From contig DLBG01000035.1 in the NCBI GenBank assembly GCA_002494135.1, positions 20,975 through 84,974 of the forward strand: 64,000 bases of DNA, in the 5' to 3' direction. Made by a program: the position numbers and the translations under genes. How positions within the stretch are numbered: position 1 is the first letter of the stretch; each line of letters begins with the position of its first letter. The notes under the pieces are model-generated. The model was not told the origin of the DNA. It worked only from the letters and a program-made list of their open reading frames with translations, and searched no databases. Of this stretch, positions 41,078 to 50,443 are shown piece after piece. The DNA comes from Lachnospiraceae bacterium UBA7027 (GTDB lineage Bacteria; Bacillota; Clostridia; Lachnospirales; Lachnospiraceae).

Positions 41078-42316
41078 TCAGTTCAAAGGATATTTGTCGG
41101 TTAAGGACTGAACAATCTCTCTTGCGTAAGGAATCTTCTCCTCACCGCCCTTGATTACGGATGCAATTGCTTCCGCAATGCGGTCCATATCCTCTTCGTT
41201 CATGCCGCGGGAAGTAACCGCGGGAGTACCGAGACGGATACCGCTGGTAACGAACGGAGACTGGGGATCGTTCGGGATTGTGTTCTTGTTTGCGGTGATG
41301 TGAGCTTCATCCAGCCATTTCTCCACCTGCTTGCCGGTTAAGTTGTATTTCTTTAAGTCAACCAGCATTAAGTGATTGTCGGTTCCGCCGGAAACGATGT
41401 CAATGTCTCTGGAAAGAAGTCCCTTGCACAGAGCCTGTGCGTTTTTAACGATATTCTGCTGATAAACCTTGAAGTCGTCGCTTAAAGCTTCTTCAAAGCA
41501 GACAGCCTTTGCCGCAATGACATGCATTAAAGGTCCGCCCTGAATTCCGGGGAATACAGCCTTGTTGAAGTTGTACTTCTCTGCCGCTTCCTTGTTAGCC
41601 ATAATCATACCGCCTCTGGGCCCGCGAAGGGTCTTGTGGGTGGTGGTGGTTACAACGTCTGCATAAGGGAAGGGTGAGGGATGAAGACCGGTTGCCACCA
41701 GTCCGGCGATATGTGCAATATCCACCATCATCACTGCGTCGACTTTGTCGCAGATCTCACGAATTCTCTTAAAATCGATAGTTCTTGCATAGGCACTTGC
41801 ACCCGCAATAATCATCTTGGGCCTGCATTCAAGCGCAAGCTCTTCCATTTTATCGTAATCAAGGAAGCCGTCATCGTTTACGCCGTAAGGAACAACCTTA
41901 AAATATTTGCCGGACATGTTTGCCGGTGAACCGTGGGTTAAATGTCCGCCGTGGTCAAGATTCATGCCCATGATGGTATCCCCGGGATTTAAAACAGCAA
42001 ACTGAACCGCCATGTTGGCCTGCGCACCGGAGTGGGGCTGAACGTTTACATAGTCACAGTGAAATAACTTCTTTGCTCTTTCTCTGGCAAGATCTTCCAC
42101 TACGTCCACGCACTGGCAGCCGCCGTAATATCTCTTTCCGGGATATCCTTCCGCGTATTTATTGGTAAGTACACTGCCCATAGCAGCCATAACTGCCTTG
42201 CTCACCCAGTTTTCGGATGCAATCAGCTCAATGTGGGAATTCTGACGGGCCTGCTCGTCAAGAATCGCCTGTGCCACTTCGGGGTCTACTGCTTTGATTT
42301 CGTCAAATGAATACAT
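41078..42316 (-). CDS. glyA: Serine hydroxymethyltransferase
   Basis: This 412-residue protein carries the PLP site [14 protein letters not shown] (Lys near 230), the tetrahydrofolate region and GGQ/GGCQCVD motifs (YYGGCQCVD near 60). It interconverts serine and glycine with folate one-carbon units. Length is standard. AAGGAGG precedes the ATG by 6. A promoter with TGATATAAT lies at 42387-42395. Confidence 0.98.
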   Translation of the reverse strand: MYSFDEIKAVDPEVAQAILDEQARQNSHIELIASENWVSKAVMAAMGSVLTNKYAEGYPGKRYYGGCQCVDVVEDLARERAKKLFHCDYVNVQPHSGAQANMAVQFAVLNPGDTIMGMNLDHGGHLTHGSPANMSGKYFKVVPYGVNDDGFLDYDKMEELALECRPKMIIAGASAYARTIDFKRIREICDKVDAVMMVDIAHIAGLVATGLHPSPFPYADVVTTTTHKTLRGPRGGMIMANKEAAEKYNFNKAVFPGIQGGPLMHVIAAKAVCFEEALSDDFKVYQQNIVKNAQALCKGLLSRDIDIVSGGTDNHLMLVDLKKYNLTGKQVEKWLDEAHITANKNTIPNDPQSPFVTSGIRLGTPAVTSRGMNEEDMDRIAEAIASVIKGGEEKIPYAREIVQSLTDKYPLN

Positions 42317-42386
42317 GATTAAGCCTCCTTAAGTCCTTGTAATGCGTAAATGAAAGGGCATAAGCCAATAAAGCCCATGCCCGAAA

Positions 42387-42395
42387 ATTATATCA
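42387..42395 (-). promoter_or_regulatory. Extended -10 promoter of glyA
   Basis: TGATATAAT reading leftwards, no clear -35. A GGGCAT...ATGCCC stem (42357-42382) follows in the leader; it has only three T and is not a known folate or glycine riboswitch. Confidence 0.5.
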
Positions 42396-42436
42396 TAAAA
42401 CTGGTTGTAAATCTATAAGAATCTGAGGAAAATACA

Positions 42437-43582
42437 TCAGAAAATATATTTTTTATATGCTTTGAACGCACTGGGAAGCGCATATCCCTCTTTTCGTTCC
42501 TCTTTTGTGACAAAGAAAATCCCGTTGGCGGGGTCGTAAACGGAGGGGTCCGCGATATCGTCCACCACGGCATGGAATGCTTTCATGTGCCATTCGATAT
42601 GGGAAAAAACATGCGTGCTTTCCTCGATTTCCCGGATTCGGACCGGGTGATAGCCGAGTCCTTCGATATAGGAAGATGCCTGCTTCTTTGTAAGAAAACC
42701 TTCCGCTGCGGGCAGCTCGTACATGCCGGCAAGCAGTCCCTTTCCCGGGCGTTTCTTTAACGCGATTCCGCGCGTGGATTCCAAAACAAAAACCGTGCGG
42801 TTTTCTATCCGCCGTTTTGCTTTTGCGGCTTTCTTCGGATACTCACCGATCCGCCCTTCCTTATACGCCCTGCAGACTCCTGCGAAGGGACATTCGCCGC
42901 ATTTCGGCTCTCCGTTCGGCAGACAGACCGTGGCTCCGACTTCCATCATTGCGGCGTTAAAATCGCCGGGACGGTAGGTTAAATCGCCATCGTTCTTTTC
43001 CGCGCAGCCCTTTTCACTCTCCACACAGCCCTTTTCACTCGCTTCGCCGGCCTTATGCATCAGGACCGCTATCTCCTCCCGGATGCGTTTCACCGTTTTG
43101 GCATCGGAGATGCATCCGTCGTCGGCCATGATACGCGTATAGACGCGAAGCACGTTTCCGTCGACCGCGGGGACATTCTCCCCGCCCGCAATCGAGGCAA
43201 CCGCACCTGCGGTATAGGACCCGATTCCGGGAAGCGTTAACAGTACTTCGTAAGAAACAGGAAAAAGGCCGCCGCAGGAAGCATTCACTTCCATGGCTGC
43301 CTTATGCATATTTCTGACTCTGGAATAATAACCAAGCCCCTCCCAGATGCGTGTCAGGTCATCCTCCTTTGCTTCGGCAAGTGCCTTCACATCGGGATAC
43401 TTCGACAAAAAAGAGGCATAGTACGGTTTTACGGCTTCCACGCGGGTCTGCTGCAGCATGATTTCCGATACCCAGATGCGGTACGGATCGTTTGTATGCC
43501 GCCAGGGCAAGTCCCGCTTATTTGCACGATACCAGGCAAGAAGCCGGTAAACGTCTTTTACTTTTAATATCGGTCTGTTCAT
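42437..43582 (-). CDS. mutY: A/G-specific adenine glycosylase MutY
   Basis: This 381-residue protein has the HhH-GPD glycosylase fold (LPGIGSYTAGAVASIA near 118-133, catalytic Asp in AVDGNVLRV), the 4Fe-4S loop C-x7-C-x2-C-x5-C in CLPNGEPKCGECPFAGVC, and a C-terminal NUDIX-like domain (about 245-381). It removes A mispaired with 8-oxoG. A short linker with SEKGCVE and SEKGCAE is an in-frame 21-base tandem duplication not seen in typical MutY. It follows the DUF1653 gene. Confidence 0.96.
   Translation of the reverse strand: MNRPILKVKDVYRLLAWYRANKRDLPWRHTNDPYRIWVSEIMLQQTRVEAVKPYYASFLSKYPDVKALAEAKEDDLTRIWEGLGYYSRVRNMHKAAMEVNASCGGLFPVSYEVLLTLPGIGSYTAGAVASIAGGENVPAVDGNVLRVYTRIMADDGCISDAKTVKRIREEIAVLMHKAGEASEKGCVESEKGCAEKNDGDLTYRPGDFNAAMMEVGATVCLPNGEPKCGECPFAGVCRAYKEGRIGEYPKKAAKAKRRIENRTVFVLESTRGIALKKRPGKGLLAGMYELPAAEGFLTKKQASSYIEGLGYHPVRIREIEESTHVFSHIEWHMKAFHAVVDDIADPSVYDPANGIFFVTKEERKEGYALPSAFKAYKKYIF
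43004..43045 (-). repeat. 21-base in-frame duplication in mutY
   Basis: CAGCCCTTTTCACTC occurs at 43005-43019 and 43026-43040, encoding SEKGC twice, seven codons apart. Confidence 0.85.
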
Positions 43583-43680
43583 GGCATTCCCTGTATCTTT
43601 TGTCTTCGGACCATTTTGCGGGGTCTGATTCTTCGGACCGTTTCGGGTCCGTATCTTCGACCGTATCTTTACCGCGAAAA

Positions 43681-44172
43681 CTAACGGAAATCCTTGCCGT
43701 CAAATTCGCTCATGGTCTCAAGACGTTTCACCAAAGCCTTAAAGTGATCGGCCGCACTTCCCGGCTGCATGGGAAAATCCAGGGATAAGAACATGATGGC
43801 AAACGTTTCTTCCGAGATATGTCCTTCGAGTTCCTTTAAGACTTCTATCTTTCCGTCGTAGGAATCCGCGCTGATGAATTTCTGCAGACCGGGATCGATT
43901 TCGATGGGAATGGTCTGGGAAAGATCCGGAGCGGTTGCCGAAATCGTCTCTTTCTCAAAACGGTGTTTCTGGGTTGCGTACGGATAATCTTCGGGGCTTA
44001 ATTCCTCAACGAAAGACCACTGCGGTCTGACAAACACCTCATAAGGCGGATACAGTGCCTTATATACCACCATCATGCTGCCGTCTTCGCTGTTTTTCGC
44101 CAGCGTCACGATTTCGTACCGTTTCCCTTTAAAATGTGTGTAAACGTCGCCTTTTTTCAATTCATGTTCCAT
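43681..44172 (-). CDS. DUF1653-domain protein
   Basis: This 163-residue protein has the DUF1653 domain at residues 5-58 (LKKGDVYTHFKGKRYEIVTLAKNSE...YKALYPPYEVFVRPQWSFVEE). DUF1653 proteins are small SH3-like beta domains of unknown function. The second half, with FEKETISA and DSYDGKIEVLKELEG, is unassigned. Stop is followed by a 98-base spacer to mutY with degenerate CTTCGGACC repeats. Confidence 0.9.
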   Translation of the reverse strand: MEHELKKGDVYTHFKGKRYEIVTLAKNSEDGSMMVVYKALYPPYEVFVRPQWSFVEELSPEDYPYATQKHRFEKETISATAPDLSQTIPIEIDPGLQKFISADSYDGKIEVLKELEGHISEETFAIMFLSLDFPMQPGSAADHFKALVKRLETMSEFDGKDFR

Positions 44173-44185
44173 GTATTTCCCCTCC

Positions 44186-45223
44186 CTAATCTTCTTTTCC
44201 GGAATACCGGATCAGTAATAATTCCACTGCCATACGGTCCGAGATTCCTCCGCTTTTGAAAAGCCGGTCATACTCTGCCGCATCGCGCAGGGCGTTTTTT
44301 AATTCCTCCGAAGAAAACTGCTTGGCCTGCGTTTCATACTTTCTTGCCACGTAAGCCTGTGCTTTGGCATCCCTGCCTTTAAATTCCATCTTCTGTCCGA
44401 TCTGCTCGCTGCTCATTCCGTGATTCATCAAATCCTTCACGGCAATGAGAATACGAAACTGTTTGGCCATCAGCGCAAGGATTTTAAGAGGCGGTTCGCG
44501 AAGTTCCAGCAGATCGTAATAAAGCTTCAGTGCCTCTTTCTGCTGCCGGTTTGCAAGAAAACCGATCATATCAAATACCCGGTCCTGCACCGTGACATGA
44601 CACAGATTGTCGACATCCGTTTTCTCTATGACGTTTTTATCCATGCAGTACGCGGTAAGCTTGTCCATCTCCGAAGCAATGGCAAACATGTCACGTCCCG
44701 TATCATCCATAATCGTCCGGACCGCCGCCTGTGTGATGTTTAATCCGGCGTCCTGTGCCCGGTGCACGATAAAACTGGTCAGCCTTTCATCGCTTTGCAG
44801 CGAAAACTCTTCCACCAGACCGATTCGGGAAACTTCTTTAAACGTTGTAAGCCGCTTGTCCGGCTTATCTTCCAGAAAGACAATCAGGGTGCTTTCCGGA
44901 AGGTTTTTTAAAAGATTCAGAAGGTCGTCGTTTGCCCTTGTAAAGAGTTCCGCGCCCTCGATCACGATCATTCTGCGCTCCGCGAAAAAAGGCATCGTTA
45001 AGGCTGCATCCGAAAAAGCGTCTACGGTAACGTCCTTTCCCGAGAAACGGAAGAAATTCATATCGCCCCTCAGTTCGTCGATGCTTTTCCCCATACAGGC
45101 CTTCACAAGCCTGTTGCGGAAAAAATGCACCAGATACTGTTCCTCTCCGAAGAGAAGGTAGGCCCGTCTTAATTTCCCTGACTTTATGTCTTTTTGCACT
45201 TCAAACATTTCAGGTGCTGCCAT
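44186..45223 (-). CDS. holA: DNA polymerase III delta subunit
   Basis: Start set at ATG 45223 (MAAPEMFEVQ, 345 residues), 6 bases after GGGAG; the ATG two codons earlier abuts that site. The protein has the HolA layout: an AAA+-like N-terminal domain without a functional P-loop (YLLFGEEQYLVHFFRNRL), then a lid and helical C-domain (EPPLKILALMAKQFRIL). It opens the beta clamp for loading. It overlaps the end of the upstream metallopeptidase gene by 14 bases, so translation is coupled. Confidence 0.93.
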   Translation of the reverse strand: MAAPEMFEVQKDIKSGKLRRAYLLFGEEQYLVHFFRNRLVKACMGKSIDELRGDMNFFRFSGKDVTVDAFSDAALTMPFFAERRMIVIEGAELFTRANDDLLNLLKNLPESTLIVFLEDKPDKRLTTFKEVSRIGLVEEFSLQSDERLTSFIVHRAQDAGLNITQAAVRTIMDDTGRDMFAIASEMDKLTAYCMDKNVIEKTDVDNLCHVTVQDRVFDMIGFLANRQQKEALKLYYDLLELREPPLKILALMAKQFRILIAVKDLMNHGMSSEQIGQKMEFKGRDAKAQAYVARKYETQAKQFSSEELKNALRDAAEYDRLFKSGGISDRMAVELLLIRYSGKED

Positions 45224-45809
45224 TGTCATCTCCCGCGGGAAGGCGGTTTAAAAGCGCATCCCCGTTTGTTTTCAGCCACTTGTCCCACTTTTTGTATTCC
45301 GGAAAGACCCGGTAAACATGCCCGTAAAATCTTTCCGAATGATTCATTTCCAGCCTGTGGCAGAGTTCATGCACCACCACGCTGTCCAGAACCTCCGGCG
45401 GAGCCAGCAGTAAAAGTGCATTGAAACTTAAGTTTCCGTCCTTCGTGCAGCTTCCCCACCTTGTACGCTGCTTGCGGATTGAAATTTTACCGTATGTCAC
45501 GCCGAGCATGGGCGCGTAATACTCCACCCGCTGCCGGAACGCCGTTTTCGCAACTTTCACCAGATGATTTAACTCCGTCTTCGACAGTTTCGGAGTCTGC
45601 GCCGCAATCAATTCCTTACGTCTCTGTTCGGCGGTATGTTTCGAAATCCAATCCCGGTTTGCCGTGACGAATTCTTCGATTTCCGATTTTGAGACAAAGA
45701 AAGGTGCCCTCACTTCGGCATTACCGTCTTTGGTAATGTGAAGACTGATGGTTTTGCGCCTGCTTCGGACGACTTTTACGGTAATTTCTCTCCGGGTCTC
45801 TTCATTCAT
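45210..45809 (-). CDS. YgjP/SprT-like M48-type metallopeptidase
   Basis: This 199-residue protein carries VVVHELCHRLEMNHSERFY (about 147-165), a zinc H-E-x-x-H site with a third His four residues on, as in YgjP (DUF45) proteins. The upstream segment IRKQRTRWGSCTKDGNLSFNALLLLAPPEVLD is the family signature. Substrate unknown. ATG lies five bases after the stop of the phosphonopyruvate decarboxylase gene, so it may be the tail of the phosphonate transcript. Confidence 0.93.
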   Translation of the reverse strand: MNEETRREITVKVVRSRRKTISLHITKDGNAEVRAPFFVSKSEIEEFVTANRDWISKHTAEQRRKELIAAQTPKLSKTELNHLVKVAKTAFRQRVEYYAPMLGVTYGKISIRKQRTRWGSCTKDGNLSFNALLLLAPPEVLDSVVVHELCHRLEMNHSERFYGHVYRVFPEYKKWDKWLKTNGDALLNRLPAGDDNGST

Positions 45810-45813
45810 TGTA

Positions 45814-46935
45814 TCACAAGGTTTCCAAATACTTCATAAAATTCTCTTTATTCTCTCTCGCGGTTGTGGTCGGTCTTCCGAGATCGTCCCTTGCACCGAT
45901 GGAACAAAGCACTTCGATGAAGGATAATTCGTTTCTTTGTTTTGCTTCCTTAAGTGCCGCATCCAGCTCGTCAAACGTCGTTACCCTTACGGCATTCGGA
46001 TAGCCGCATCCTTTTGCAATCTGTATCATGTCTGCCTTTGCGGCCACGGTCGGCATTCCGCCGACGGTTTCATGTGCTCCGTTGTTGATCAGCACATGAA
46101 CCAGATTCTTCGGCGCATTGGCTCCGATGACAGCCATGGAACCCATGTGCATCAGTACCGCTCCGTCACCGTCTATGCACCAGATTTTTGCATCCGGTTT
46201 CTCAAATGCAATTCCGAGTGCGATGGAAGAGGAATGTCCCATGGAACCCACGGTCAGGAAATCCCTGCTGTGATCCTGTCCCTTTGCTTCCCTGATTTCA
46301 AACAGTTCACGGCTTGCCTTTCCCGTAGTGGAAACAATCGGATCATCGCCGGAAACATCCGTAATATGGCGGATAATTTCCTCACGTACCATTGTATTGC
46401 CGTTTTTGTATTCCACCTTCCCGTCAAAGGAAAGGGCACCCTTGCGAACCACGAAGGCAACATTTTTGCCGGCTTTCAGTTTTTCCCGGAAAGAATCCAT
46501 CACTTTTACCAGTTCCTCCCCGGTCGTCTCCTTTCCGATGATAAAACTTGCGATATCCATATCTTCGAGCAGCTTAACGGTTACCTCTCCCTGATAGATA
46601 TGCTGGGGTTCGTCATGTACCCCCGGTTCGCCTCTCCATCCGATTACAAAAATCATCGGAATGGCGTAGACCTTGTCATTCAAAAGAGATGCCACGGGAT
46701 TGATGATGTTTCCCTCTCCGCTGTTTTGCATATAAACTACGGGAACCTTTCCCGTTGCCAGATAATAGCCTGCTGCCAGCGCCGTGCAGTTTCCCTCGTT
46801 TGCGGCTATCACATGATGCTTCGGATCGATGCCGTAGCGCGCGATCAGATAATTGCAAAGTGCCTTTAACTGGCTGTCGGGCACGCCCGTATAAAATTCC
46901 GCTCCCAGTATTTCCGTGAATTTTTCTGCGTTCAT
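45814..46935 (-). CDS. aepY: Phosphonopyruvate decarboxylase
   Basis: This 373-residue protein is a thiamine-diphosphate enzyme. The cofactor motif GDGAVLMHMGSMAVIGANAPK...INNGAHETVGG (GDG to NN) lies near 247-280, and the N-terminal FYTGVPDSQLKALCNYL is typical of Ppd. It converts phosphonopyruvate to phosphonoacetaldehyde, pulling the unfavourable PEP mutase step. Its gene follows the PEP mutase gene by 9 bases. Length fits AepY. Confidence 0.96.
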   Translation of the reverse strand: MNAEKFTEILGAEFYTGVPDSQLKALCNYLIARYGIDPKHHVIAANEGNCTALAAGYYLATGKVPVVYMQNSGEGNIINPVASLLNDKVYAIPMIFVIGWRGEPGVHDEPQHIYQGEVTVKLLEDMDIASFIIGKETTGEELVKVMDSFREKLKAGKNVAFVVRKGALSFDGKVEYKNGNTMVREEIIRHITDVSGDDPIVSTTGKASRELFEIREAKGQDHSRDFLTVGSMGHSSSIALGIAFEKPDAKIWCIDGDGAVLMHMGSMAVIGANAPKNLVHVLINNGAHETVGGMPTVAAKADMIQIAKGCGYPNAVRVTTFDELDAALKEAKQRNELSFIEVLCSIGARDDLGRPTTTARENKENFMKYLETL

Positions 46936-46944
46936 GTTATTCTC

Positions 46945-48240
46945 CTAAATCTCGTCAATCAGTGTAATGATTTCTTTGATGGGCATCAGTCTGTCATCCA
47001 CTTCCTTGGCCCTGTGATACCGAAGAATGTCCTCGGCCGTTTTCTGCATGGCCGGGAAAGCGCTTCTGGTAAGCTGGTTCGCATAGATGACGATATTAAC
47101 GCCGTGCGACGAAAGCTCCTCTTCCGTTATTACGTTAAAACTCGACGGAACCACAACGATCGGTGTATTCTTATCCACTGCCCGGAATTTGTCGCAAAAT
47201 TCCAGAATCTCCGCAGGATCTTTCTTACGGCTGTGAATCATGATTCCGTCCGCGCCCGCTTTTACAAATGCAAAGGCACGATTCAGGGCATCTTCCATGC
47301 CGCGTTCGAGAATCAGGCTCTCGATTCTGGCGATAATCATAAAATCATCCGTCAGCTGCGCTTTCTTGCCCGCGGCGATTTTTGCGCTCATCTCCTCAAT
47401 GGTGGCCTGCGTCTGTTCCACTTCGGTGCCGAATAAGGAATTCTTCTTAAGACCTTTTTTGTCTTCGATGATAACCGCAGAAACGCCGAGACGTTCCAGA
47501 CTTCTTACAGTATAAACAAAGTGCTCGGTCAGTCCGCCGGTATCGCCGTCAAAAATAATCGGTTTCGTGGTTACTTCCGTAATATCTTCAATCGTACGCA
47601 GACGGCTGGTAATATCGACAAGTTCGATATCCGGCTTGCCCTTCGCGGTACTGTCGCAAAGAGACGAAATCCACATGGCGTCGAACTGGTCCAATTTGCC
47701 TTCACGCTCGACAACCGTTTTTTCCACAATCAGGCCGGTGAGTCCGCTGTGGGCTTCCATAACCTTTACGATGTCGGTCATGTTAAGAAGCTGGCGAAGA
47801 CGTTTTCTTCTGTATTCCGGCATGGAAAGTTTTTCCTTTAACTGCAGATCGATTTTATACACGGTCTCGTTAAAGGTATAGGGAACGTCGATGATTTCAC
47901 CGCCGTAGGCTTTCAATTTCTCTTCCACATGTTCGCGGATGGATGCTTCGGGGCCGTTCTTCCAGTTATCCCCGTGAATAACGTAATCCGGACGGATCAA
48001 GGTGATTACATCGTCATAGAGCATGTCCTCCTGAATCACCACTTCATCCACACCTTCGATGGAACGGTAGAGTTTAATTCTCTCTTCCTGCGGAAGCGTC
48101 GAAAAACGGTTGTAACGAATCAGTGCACGGTCGGATAACGCACCGACGATAACACGGCCGTACTTCTTTGCTTCGTTTATGATGTTTAAATGTCCTTCAT
48201 GAATAATGTCGGTACAAAAGCAGGTATATGCTTTTTTCAT
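46945..48240 (-). CDS. aepX: PEP mutase with N-terminal nucleotidyltransferase domain
   Basis: This 431-residue protein has two domains. Residues 1-140 form a cytidylyltransferase fold (TCFCTDIIHEGHLNIINEAKKYG, with HxGH; VIHGDNWKNG). Residues 150-431 form a PEP mutase (isocitrate-lyase superfamily) with FDGDTGGLTEHF and the IEDKKGLKKNS motif that matches the EDK-x5-NS signature. It isomerises PEP to phosphonopyruvate, the entry to almost all phosphonates. The fused nucleotidyltransferase fits a role in activating the product. Its neighbours complete the 2-aminoethylphosphonate route. Confidence 0.96.
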   Translation of the reverse strand: MKKAYTCFCTDIIHEGHLNIINEAKKYGRVIVGALSDRALIRYNRFSTLPQEERIKLYRSIEGVDEVVIQEDMLYDDVITLIRPDYVIHGDNWKNGPEASIREHVEEKLKAYGGEIIDVPYTFNETVYKIDLQLKEKLSMPEYRRKRLRQLLNMTDIVKVMEAHSGLTGLIVEKTVVEREGKLDQFDAMWISSLCDSTAKGKPDIELVDITSRLRTIEDITEVTTKPIIFDGDTGGLTEHFVYTVRSLERLGVSAVIIEDKKGLKKNSLFGTEVEQTQATIEEMSAKIAAGKKAQLTDDFMIIARIESLILERGMEDALNRAFAFVKAGADGIMIHSRKKDPAEILEFCDKFRAVDKNTPIVVVPSSFNVITEEELSSHGVNIVIYANQLTRSAFPAMQKTAEDILRYHRAKEVDDRLMPIKEIITLIDEI

Positions 48241-48268
48241 GGCTGTCTGTTTTCCTCCTTACATTCCG

Positions 48269-49399
48269 TTATTTGTAAACGACCGGAATCTGTACGCCGG
48301 TTACCTCAAGTGCTTCCCGAAATACTTTAAAGAAGTCTTTGATGTCGCTTTCGTCAATGGCACCGAGTGCGCATAAACGGAAGGTGTTGGTCGTGGAAAT
48401 TTTACCCGGGTAAATGGTAAATCCTCTTTCATAACAATAATCGTGAACCTTCTCAAAACTCCAATTCTCATCATCCGGATAGATGGCGGAGGAAACGAGT
48501 CCGGCCCTGAACTGCGGTTTGATTACCTGCTTGAATCCCAGTTCGTCCAGGCCCTCGTTGATGGCATTGAAGACTCTCGTGTGTCTTGCCCATTTGGCCT
48601 CTTCTCCCTCGGCCCAGTATTCTTTCAATGCTTCGATAGTAGCGTAAACCGTTTGTACGGGCGGTGTAAAATGCATCTCTCCCGTTTTCTCGAAGTAATC
48701 GTACTGAAGGAAAAGATTACAGTAGTAGGACCGTTTCGGATAATCCCTGGAAGCTTCTAAAATCGCTCTGTTTCCGACCACGAAGGAAAGACCGGTCATG
48801 GCCATTAATCCCTTCTGCGCGCTTGCCATACAGAAATCGATATTGTCCTGTCGGATATTAATCGGGCGCATTGCATAGGTTGATGTGGTATCCACGGTAA
48901 AAATCGCATTATACTTATGAGCCAGTGCTCCGATTTCACGGATGGGATTTAAAATTCCCGTACCGGTTTCGTTGTGCGTGGTATGTACAAGTCTGATATC
49001 GGGATTCTCCCGTAATGTTTTTTCCACCACCGCAAGATCCGGCTGTTCGTCCACGGGAAATTTTAAATTGATAAAAGGAAGGTTGTAGTATTCGCAGATT
49101 TCCGCCGCTCTCGTGCTGTATGCACCGTTATTAATCACCAGTATCTTTCCGCCTTCCGGGAGCAGTGAATTCAGACAGACATCAATGTTGATGGTTCCGC
49201 TTCCGCAGAATAAAACGGAGGTGTATTCGTTTAAATCCCCGTGTACGATTCTGACCAGGTCCTCTCTTAAGCCCTTCATAAGTCCCGCGAATTCTTTCTC
49301 TCTTGGGCAGATATCGGGAACGACCTGCGCATATTTTACGGTATCCGTTGTAGTGGACGGTCCCGGATTTAAAAGAACATTTCTTTTGATTGCTTCCAT
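48269..49399 (-). CDS. phnW: 2-Aminoethylphosphonate-pyruvate transaminase
   Basis: This 376-residue protein has the small class V aminotransferase layout: NPGPSTTTDTVK at the N-terminus, FCGSGTINIDVCLNSLL near 65, and the PLP Lys in FCMASAQKGLMAM (near 194). It interconverts phosphonoacetaldehyde and 2-aminoethylphosphonate with alanine/pyruvate. In a cluster with PEP mutase it runs in the biosynthetic direction. It is between the wHTH-cytidylyltransferase and PEP mutase genes. Confidence 0.95.
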   Translation of the reverse strand: MEAIKRNVLLNPGPSTTTDTVKYAQVVPDICPREKEFAGLMKGLREDLVRIVHGDLNEYTSVLFCGSGTINIDVCLNSLLPEGGKILVINNGAYSTRAAEICEYYNLPFINLKFPVDEQPDLAVVEKTLRENPDIRLVHTTHNETGTGILNPIREIGALAHKYNAIFTVDTTSTYAMRPINIRQDNIDFCMASAQKGLMAMTGLSFVVGNRAILEASRDYPKRSYYCNLFLQYDYFEKTGEMHFTPPVQTVYATIEALKEYWAEGEEAKWARHTRVFNAINEGLDELGFKQVIKPQFRAGLVSSAIYPDDENWSFEKVHDYCYERGFTIYPGKISTTNTFRLCALGAIDESDIKDFFKVFREALEVTGVQIPVVYK

Positions 49400-49431
49400 G
49401 GTTCTCCTTTCATGCAGTGTAAGTACTGCAA

Positions 49432-50322
49432 TTAAACGTCGTATGTTTTGTCAATGGCCTTCAGTTCACGCAACGTATCGATTTCGATGATATCCTCCGC
49501 ACTGCATTCACTTACATGCACTTTGTAATTCTCTTTTTTGTATACAAGCGGCACCTGTTCCCAGTATCGTTCTCTGCCGCCCGGTGATTCATAAACGCTT
49601 GCGATGTCCTTTTCCAGTTTCTTTCCGTCTTCCTCATCCCAGTAGGAGATGCCGACCATCTGCCAGCAGTCGGTACCGCCGACCTTCTCCTCCAAGATGA
49701 CGCCGTTTTTGACCGTAAAACACCAGTCATCGGTTTTCTCCACGGGAATGGCAAGAAAATCGGAATGATAATGATACTTCTTCACAATCTTCGGATTGGA
49801 CAAAAGAAGATCCGCTTCAAACACATAGGCTCTCGAAAGCAGCGACTTTGCAATCACTGCGGAACTGATGTTGTTCGCTTCGTTGTATACGGGATTCTCC
49901 AGAAAATGAATCATCGGATATTTGTACAAAAGCTGGTCAAACTGCTCGGCCAGATATCCGCGCACAATGTAGATTTCCTCGATTCCGGCTGCCAGACAGG
50001 CATCCAGAAGATGATCGATAATACGCACGCCCTTTACGCGCACCAGGGGTTTCGGGGTATTTAAAGTAATCGGAACCATACGGCTTCCGAATCCAGCTGC
50101 GATAAAAACGGCACGCTTTACACGGTAGGGTTCCAGCGCGGCAAGTCCGCGTTCCGTCACTTCACCGTCCGATAAAAGGCCCTCATCCGTCAGTTCTTTT
50201 ATGGCTTTGTTTACCGAGCCGAGTGAACATCCGAGGGTTTTGGTGACATCCCGCTGCGTCATGGGACCGTCACCGGTCGCAATCGCCGATAAAACGTCGA
50301 ATTGTCTTTCTGTAAGCTTCAT
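49432..50322 (-). CDS. wHTH-cytidylyltransferase fusion (PntC/LicC-like)
   Basis: This 296-residue protein has a winged-helix domain (1-66: LTERQFDVLSAIATGDGPMTQRDVTKTLGCSLGSVNKAI) joined to a nucleotidyltransferase (72-296) with IAAGFGSRMVPITLNTPKPL (the G-x-G-x-R...PK signature) and Asp residues in FEADLL. Related enzymes LicC and PntC make CDP-choline or CMP-AEP. Beside pepM/ppd/phnW, AEP is the likely substrate. The wHTH could let the enzyme sense or control its operon. First gene of the unit after the promoter at 50399-50428. Confidence 0.92.
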   Translation of the reverse strand: MKLTERQFDVLSAIATGDGPMTQRDVTKTLGCSLGSVNKAIKELTDEGLLSDGEVTERGLAALEPYRVKRAVFIAAGFGSRMVPITLNTPKPLVRVKGVRIIDHLLDACLAAGIEEIYIVRGYLAEQFDQLLYKYPMIHFLENPVYNEANNISSAVIAKSLLSRAYVFEADLLLSNPKIVKKYHYHSDFLAIPVEKTDDWCFTVKNGVILEEKVGGTDCWQMVGISYWDEEDGKKLEKDIASVYESPGGRERYWEQVPLVYKKENYKVHVSECSAEDIIEIDTLRELKAIDKTYDV

Positions 50323-50398
50323 TTGACACCTCTTGTCGTTTCTGATGGTTTTTTTCTTCTTGTGTTCATTTTTTACAAGAAAAACGAATCACATGAAC

Positions 50399-50428
50399 AT
50401 TAAACCACGCAGTAACGACCCGTGTCAA
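50399..50428 (-). promoter_or_regulatory. Promoter of the phosphonate operon
   Basis: Consensus TTGACA (50423-50428), 18-base spacer, TTTAAT (50399-50404). A GTTCAT...ATGAAC inverted repeat with about 24 bases between arms (50364-50399) follows in the leader and could be an operator. Confidence 0.68.
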
Positions 50429-50443
50429 GGAAGACTTACGATT

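Noticed and set aside
43583..43680. Degenerate CTTCGGACC repeats between DUF1653 and mutY as a further stop-crossing duplication
   Set aside because: Similarity to the DUF1653 end (FDGKDF versus FRGKD) is too weak and in another frame.
45937..46869. Long plus-strand frame (310 codons) opposite the phosphonopyruvate decarboxylase gene
   Set aside because: Fully antisense to a gene with clear family motifs; no ribosome site, no recognised domain.
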